Shown here piece by piece: positions 58,797-64,000 of a stretch of DNA of 64,000 nt (position 1 is the stretch's first letter; each line of letters opens with the position of its first letter). Below the pieces are notes generated by a model. That model ran no database searches. It saw only the letters and a list, made by a program, of their open reading frames with translations, and was not told where the DNA came from. The position numbers were made by a program, and so were the translations under genes. The DNA is taken from NCBI GenBank assembly GCA_035772785.1, contig JAOCPU010000007.1, positions 748,001 to 812,000 on the forward strand. The letters are read 5' to 3'. This DNA comes from Phlebiopsis flavidoalba (lineage: Eukaryota; Basidiomycota; Agaricomycetes; Polyporales; Phanerochaetaceae).

Positions 58797-59623
58797 GGCA
58801 CCGCGTGGCGAGCTGGTATTTACCCCGTCTTTATTATTCAGACACCTGGACCTTTTTTTTTTCTTGCATTCCCGGCTTCCTTTCCACCCACCTGTTCCAC
58901 GCTTCCGATTTTCTTTTCTTCCATGTAGAGACGATGATCCTATTGTAGTTTTGCTTGCCATGTACAGCGCAGCTGGCGTAAAGACGAAGCGTGCAGACGT
59001 CCAAATGGGAGTTAGCGTGATATAGGGCCGCATGACTGGGGACCCAGGGGGGGTGGGTTTGTTTCTTGTTCTGGCGGTGTCGCGATCAATGAAGCAGGAG
59101 CGCTTCCTTGCCGCTTCAACATATTTCTGGCCATAAGAGGTGCACCCCGAATCCGAGATTTGCGATCGTGGCTCGCGACGCTGGGCTGTCCCGTGGAACG
59201 TGGTGCGGCCTGGGTCTGCGCCACGCTGGGTGCACCAGTGTGTGTCGGTGTGCCGCGCTCGCTGTCCCCGCCCTCGTCGTCGTCGTTGTTCGTCGCTTTC
59301 AGCGCACCGAGTGCAGCGACAGTGCCCCCACGGCCCGCCCTAAAGTGCACGTGACGGCGTTGACCGGAAAGGGCAGGGACTTGCGCAGCGTGGGTTGACC
59401 TGCGACCGCCAACAGGTTTCTGCGCGCATTCGCTTCCCGCACACCGCACCCTCTGACCCCGGCAGGCTTCGACGCAAGCGACGTGGCGGTAGATTAGAAA
59501 GCTTGTTGCAGTACATACAGCGCAGCCTGAGAAGAAGAGCGAGCCCAGCGCGGTGCAGCCATCGCCATCGTTCCCTCTTGTCCCCTTTTGGCACCGCCTG
59601 CTTCCCTGTACGAATTGCCCGCG
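58797..59623. other. Spacer with no assignable gene
   Basis: GC-rich, with a run of T at 58853-58862 soon after the membrane-protein stop (3' untranslated region) and a CT-rich stretch before 59623 (promoter of the next gene). Long leftward open frames here are due to base composition. Confidence 0.45.
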
Positions 59624-61415
59624 ATGACTGTGATTGTCCCTCTGCAGCCTCCAAATCTCGGCATTCCACCCACCGATCTCCAGCAAGATCCAAACACACC
59701 CAGGGCCGTTCTCAGCACCTCGCTCGTCGCCGCCGCCGTCGCCTCCCTTCCCACGCTGTCGCCCGTCCTCCCCGTCCGCCCACACGAGCCCGACTACTGT
59801 CTCGCCGCGAAGCGCAAGGCCGCCGACGACGACGCCGAGCCCCATCGCGCCACCAAGAAGACACGCCCCGACGCCGACGCCCTCTTTGGGCCCCTCGCAC
59901 CGCCACCCCCGGCCCCGCCTGGTGCGCACCACCCTTCCAGTGTCCTCCCAAGCTATATACTCACCTCTGCGGCTCCAACAGTTGATGCACCGCCACCCGC
60001 GCAGGATGTCCCATTTGACATCACCATCGAACAGGCTCTCGCCGCGGCCGCCCTCTTTGGGCTCGCTCCCAGCGACGCGGCTCTCGTAGCCCCCGAAGCC
60101 CCATCGCCGCCGCCTGTGCGCGCAGATGCCGCGCCCACGGCCGCCCGCTCGCCGCTCGCGACCTCGAACGCTGCTCGATGTGCTCGCAGAGTAGCGACGG
60201 ATCGCAGTGGAAGACCGCGCCGCCGCCGGACGTCAGTGCTTTTTTCGAGGCCATGTCCCAGCCCGTCGCGGGCCCCAGCAGCTCGCCCGCGCAGAGTACC
60301 GAGCTGCTCAGCAGCCTCGTCCAGGACAAAGCCTGCACGCCCGCCGCGAATCCGCCCACCGCCCGTGCAGCGAGCCCTCGAGCCGCCGCTGTGGAAGCTG
60401 GCATGCCGGGCACGCGTAGACCACGTGTGAGTCTCTTTTACCTCTTTTCTTTTTGTGCGAGTCTTGGGCGGCATCGTGGGTGGCTGAGACGGTGTCTCGC
60501 AAACGGTGCAGAGGGGCATCCGGTGTCTCATGCTCGCCAGGTTATGTACTGCCCACGAAGCTCATCAGGCATGCGGCGCCTCTGGTGCTCTGGCCTGATG
60601 GCGGTGCTATCGGATGCCATCAAGGCCCCTTTGCCAGTGGCATTCGATGTGTTGTGTTCTGCGCCGCGACACGCACGACCATACCTCTTGGGCTGCTTTG
60701 ACATGAGCCCATCACACGGTTGCTGACCCGTGGGGCTTCCGTATATCCAGGATCCAGCTTTACGGCAGCTCGACTATATCCGCGCGCCAACGCTCGCGAT
60801 CCTCACGAGGTGGCGACCCGCCGTCCGGCTCCTAGGTTCTCTGCCCATCGCTCTGGCAATGGAGGCGCTGCTTTGCACGCCCCAAATCTGATTTACATGT
60901 CGAGATCTACACGCCCTCGTCCCTTTGCGCCCGGGGCGTCGTCGCCTGTCGAGTCCGACCTCGACGCGACCGAGTTCGGAAATCGAAGAGGACGCAGACA
61001 TGTCGTTTGACCTCGACGACGACGCTGGTGTACTGGTCACGACTCGGACGCGGACGAGGAAGACACCGCGGCGGACGAGCACGAGTCGATCATGGACGTG
61101 ACGCTCGACGCGGCGCCGCCGCCGACACGGGTGCTCGCCGGCACTGGCTCCCTCGCCGCCGCCGCCCCACAGTGGGCCGCCCCCACCGCGTACGTCAGCG
61201 CCCTACGCGGCCCGTCACGATCGCCATCTCGGGCGACCTGCCGCCCCCCTCCCGCGCCTCGCGAGCATCCCCGTCGCTTCCTCCGCGAGTACCCAGAGGC
61301 CGGGGGTCGCGCTGGGGGCACGGCGCCCGGCAGGCGTACACGCACGCGCGGGGCTTGCTCAGCCGGTGCGCGTCGGTCGCTGCGTGCGCAGGCGCAGCTC
61401 GAGCGCGATGCGTAA
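59624..61415 (+). CDS. Unrecognised disordered nuclear-type protein with NLS and acidic patch
   Basis: The ATG at 59624 opens MTVIVPLQPPNLGIPPTDLQ and runs in one frame for about 150 residues. It contains AAKRKAADDDAEPHRATKKT near 59808-59867, a bipartite NLS-like pattern, and FDITIEQALAAAALFGLAPS (near 60015), an amphipathic helix. After a frame change comes CSQSSDGSQWKTAPPPDVSA with FFEAMSQPVAG (60180-60260). The exon ends near 60425 at a GTGAGT donor. A second part begins with an acceptor before DPALRQLDYIRAPTLAILTR (near 60750), then a Ser-rich stretch and an acidic patch (MSFDLDDDAG, HDSDADEEDTAADEHESIMD, 60998-61095). It ends with a basic, charged helix (RAQAQLERDA), stop at 61413-61415. 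Third positions are strongly G/C, supporting real coding. No domain recognised; a transcriptional regulator is a guess. Confidence 0.55.
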
Positions 61416-61971
61416 TGTGCGCGCGATGTGAGGGCTCAGGCGTTAGCTCCGCCATCTGCCGTCCCCGTCCAGCTTCTCGTTTTCAATTCTCCAATCGGTT
61501 CTTCGGTTCTCCCGGATTCTGGCTGTCGCAAGTCAATCACCATCGCATCGCAACCCACGCAATTTTTTCTCTCCTCTATTTCCACCCCCCCCCCCCATCT
61601 ATTCTCTCGCTCACATACACACATATGCACTCACATCGCTCGGCTCGCATCTCCGCAATCTCATCATCGTCTCTGGTGCTGTCTTCTCTTGTTTGGGGCC
61701 CGTGCCATCTTTTTTCACTCAGGTACTCTCGTGTTTTTTTTTTTCTGTGCTCGACTGCGCTGTATCCCTGTATCTATACCACTCGCGCTCTCCCCCATCT
61801 CCGTCGAACAGTGTCCGGTGCCTGTGCCCAGTGCCCGCCGACGACGTTACATTAAACACATATTTACCCGCCTGTAGCGTCCCGTCGCCGTGATGTCCTG
61901 GCCTGGCCAATCCCTACTCTGTCTCCTCCTCTCCCCCGTTCACACTGCGGTTGCCACAAGGCAAACGCAAG
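61416..61971. other. Spacer, probable 3' untranslated regions
   Basis: CT-rich with a 12-C run (61585-61596) and T runs. No assignable coding sequence; it lies between the ends of two convergent genes. Confidence 0.5.
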
Positions 61972-62331
61972 TTAGCCGGTCCCGAGCGCCGCACCAGGAG
62001 TAACTCCAGTCGCAGCCCTCGCTAGCGCATCTCTCATCTCGGGCGTGATGCGTGGCCTGGCACGCCGCAAGCAGGGGCAGCCCCCAGCAGCGCAAAGAGA
62101 GCACACGCCCGCCGGGCTGTTTGGGGCTGTGTTTGCGCGGGCGTGGACTGTATTTCGCGTTCTGTTTTTCGTAATGTGCCTCGTGCTGGGGTTCTGCCGC
62201 CCGCTCATGCGAATGCCCGAGTCGAAGTCCGAGTCGCTGCAGGCGTAACTGGAGCTCGCTTTCCTTCTTTCTGTGCGCAAAAACGATGGTGGCCACGGCG
62301 GCCTGATGCAGGCGCGGCTGGGAAAGCGATG
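61972..62331 (-). CDS. Possible small unrecognised protein
   Basis: An ATG at 62331 gives MNPSLSQPRLHQAAVATIVF, and a shift of frame near 62280 leads to SSSYACSDSDFDSGIRMSGR, then RQNPSTRHITKNRTRNTVHA and a Cys-rich piece CSLCAAGGCPCLRRARPRIT, ending PGAALGTG at 61972. Third positions are G/C-rich in this frame. The opposite strand has a competing frame at 62045-62248 with a hydrophobic segment (VFRVLFFVMCLVLGFCRPLM), so the strand is not certain. I recognise neither. Confidence 0.35.
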   Translation of the reverse strand, partial: HRFPSRACIRPPWPPSFLRTERRKASSSYACSDSDFDSGIRMSGRQNPSTRHITKNRTRNTVHARANTAPNSPAGVCSLCAAGGCPCLRRARPRITPEMRDALARAATGVTPGAALGTG

Positions 62332-63124
62332 GGTTCATGCGCGCCCGGCGCGGGCGCACGTCGCCCGGAGGGGTAAGGCGCTGCACCGGACGCAGGAGCG
62401 TGGTAAAGTGGACATGTATGTATGTGTCACGCCACCGTGCTCGGGGCACGGCGCCGCGGCGGGGGCTTTCAACTTCCGGAGCAGACCAAATGAGATCGTA
62501 GAGACGTACATTTAGGCGAAATTAAACTTGGCCATGCGGGTCCACGAAAGACAAAGAAAAGGTGTGATGCGGGATCCAGGGATATGAGTATTCGGGAAAC
62601 AATTAGCTACGTGCGGGCGTGGGCGTGTATGGGGCGTATACGAGCGGGGGCTAGCTAGTGTCTACTAAATGGTTCGTAAGATTCCGTGGGGGTACATGCG
62701 GGACAGAGAGTACGTGGTGCAACATGGGGGGCCATCCGTCGGACAGTGATTATACAAGGCATGAGTACACGAGCAGCGAATGAGTGGGTATCGGGGTGGG
62801 TGGTATCAGGGGTGCATGGGAGCCGCAGCCAGACGGAATGAAGATGATACATGAAACCCGAGGGCAGATGCTGGACAGCATAGCATGGGAGCAACGGCAC
62901 AGAAGAAAAAAAAAGAGTCTGAGCAGAAACGAGGCATGGAGAGGCTCCATAGCCACAAAAACGAGGCGAACGACGCGTCACCTGGCTCGAGCGCGGCGCA
63001 CCGCAGCGACAACGTGCCCGGGGCACGCTCACAGCATAAGCTGCAGACTCTGCCCTCGCCCATGGGGCGCCACGGCGTCGGGGGCCCACGGCCAGCTCTG
63101 CAATGACGAAAGAGAAAACGTGGA
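62332..63124. other. Spacer with no assignable gene
   Basis: GC-rich sequence with long open frames on both strands but no consistent coding pattern. It probably holds the upstream region of the small leftward gene and the 3' region of the leftward gene at the right edge. Confidence 0.4.
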
Positions 63125-64000
63125 TCAGCGATCAATGGTGCATGCGGCTCGCGCGAGGCAAGGTGCGTCAACGTACTCGGTGGGCAGGCTCGTCGCGCTG
63201 CCCGGTGGCACCATCCAGCTCTCGCGCGCCGCGTCGTCGTGCGCGGCGGCAGATGCAGCCCCAGCGCGTCGCTCTCCTCCTTGCTCTTCACCGCCACGCT
63301 CACCCGCCGCGCGTGGCCTCTTGCGCCTGCAGACGGCGCCTGGTACGGAAACGGGCCGCGTCGTTCGCCGCGCTGTCTGGGCCCTTGCCTGCGCCCACGG
63401 CCTCCGGCGGCGCCACGACGGGCTCGGGGAGCGGCGCGAGCGCAGACATGGGCATAGCCGACCATGCGGTGGATGTCGTCCATCTCGGGGCCCGGCGAAG
63501 ACGCGGGGGACGGACGCGGGCACACGCGGGGAGGCCGCTCACGGTCTCGTAGTACGGCGAGTGGAAGGGGACGCTCTCTCGGGCGAGTAGGGCGAGTACG
63601 CGACGCTCGGCATGCCCGGGAGTAGTACGCGTAGTGCGGGGGCTGTCGGTACAAATGCCAGATCTGCGCGCCGGCGCCGGCGCCGTGGGCGAGCCGACTG
63701 GGAAGTACGTCGTCCCGTGGAACCGCACCGTGCCCGAGGGGGATGCACCTGCACCGGGGAGGGCGGCTGCATCTGCTGGGGGGCGGGGGAGGGGGGCGGG
63801 GGGCGGGCGGCTGCAGCTCGGCGACCCGGGGATAAGCGGCTCGGGGTGCTTGTAGGTGCAGAGCGGCCCCGCGAGAGCAGTTTGGGCCACGCGAGGCAGG
63901 CGGGTTGTGGGGGATAACTGCGCAAGAGCAAAGAAAGAAGAAATTACGAGAGGGCAAGTTGCGGAGCAAAAGGGAACTTACCACAGGTGGATGGCTACCG
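63125..64000 (-). CDS. Unrecognised Pro/Ala/Ser-rich protein, 5' end outside window
   Basis: Leftward gene cut by the right edge. The last 19 bases of the window are the end of an upstream exon, followed by an intron at 63981-63918 (donor GTAAGT, acceptor TTGCGCAG). Then, with frame changes, come a Pro/Gln-rich part (PAPQQMQPPSPVQVHPP, near 63770), SGTVRFHGTTYFPVGSPTAP (near 63735), GMPSVAYSPYSPERASPFHS (near 63620-63560), a conserved-looking element SPGPEMDDIHRMVGYAHV (63500-63450), ARFPYQAP (near 63350), the basic GHARRVSVAVKSKEESDALG (63310-63250) and PPGSATSLPTEYVDA near 63170. The mixture of ordered motifs within disordered sequence suggests a regulatory protein, but I recognise no family. 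The first in-frame stop is at 63125; an intron near the end is possible. Confidence 0.5.

Noticed and set aside
59012..59932. 306-residue leftward open frame
   Set aside because: It lies antisense to the start of the NLS-bearing gene in very GC-rich DNA where stops are rare. It has no domain, and its codon third positions fit the opposite strand better.
62806..63984. 392-residue leftward open frame as a single protein
   Set aside because: Only parts of this frame look coding; motifs jump between three frames and a clear intron (63981-63918) lies inside it.

Overview
The window looks like a gene-dense piece of a filamentous basidiomycete genome, probably an Agaricomycete. Genes are split by many short introns (about 50-65 bases, GT...AG, often GTAAGT or GTGAGT donors), lie on both strands a few hundred bases apart, and the recognisable proteins are fungal: CWH43, SAF4, uS10, an inositol 5-phosphatase, NUP159, an LSB1-type SH3 protein, a germin-like cupin, fused dethiobiotin synthetase/DAPA aminotransferase, a DHA2-type MFS transporter, MUB1/SamB, HSP10, oxalate decarboxylase, PHO88/SND3, VPS34 and a NUDT7/8-type Nudix hydrolase. 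I see no prokaryotic operons, CRISPR array, rRNA, or recognisable transposon.

Almost every recognisable gene, including essential ones (uS10, HSP10, VPS34), needs one or more small frame changes to read through, often at homopolymers. The simplest explanation is an unpolished long-read assembly, not mass pseudogenisation. Start and end coordinates are therefore gene spans, not clean CDS joins. Quality varies: about 2.5-36 kb is moderate, about 37-48 kb is worst (its GC is also lower and more even), and about 58-64 kb is GC-rich and reads best.

Layout. 0-2.6 kb: end of an unrecognised rightward gene with an acidic tail. 2.6-8.25 kb: leftward CWH43, then leftward SAF4. 8.5-9.1 kb: rightward uS10. 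9.4-13.6 kb: leftward inositol 5-phosphatase interrupted by a 270-base homopurine tract. 13.9-20 kb: rightward NUP159. 20-21.3 kb: doubtful leftward membrane protein. 21.4-28 kb: rightward SH3 protein, cupin and biotin gene. 28.1-30.1 kb: leftward MFS. 30-32.4 kb: mostly empty, one possible small hydrophilic protein. 32.4-35.7 kb: MUB1. 36.2-36.8 kb: HSP10. 36.8-40.9 kb: nothing assignable. 40.9-48.2 kb: rightward oxalate decarboxylase, PHO88 and VPS34. 48.4-53.2 kb: leftward unrecognised proteins. 54-55.1 kb: leftward Nudix hydrolase. 56.3-61.4 kb: rightward membrane protein and an NLS-bearing disordered protein. 61.9-64 kb: leftward disordered proteins, the last running off the right edge.

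Most genes are housekeeping (membrane lipids and phosphoinositides: CWH43, 5-phosphatase, VPS34; nuclear pore; splicing; translation; protein folding; biotin). The accessory part consists of the secreted/anchored cupin, the MFS transporter and oxalate decarboxylase, which fits a plant-litter or wood-associated fungus. I did not find a clearly new multi-gene system; the best leads are the homopurine tract inside the 5-phosphatase, a GC-AG first intron behind a 7-base first exon in SAF4, and the cupin with a membrane-anchor tail.
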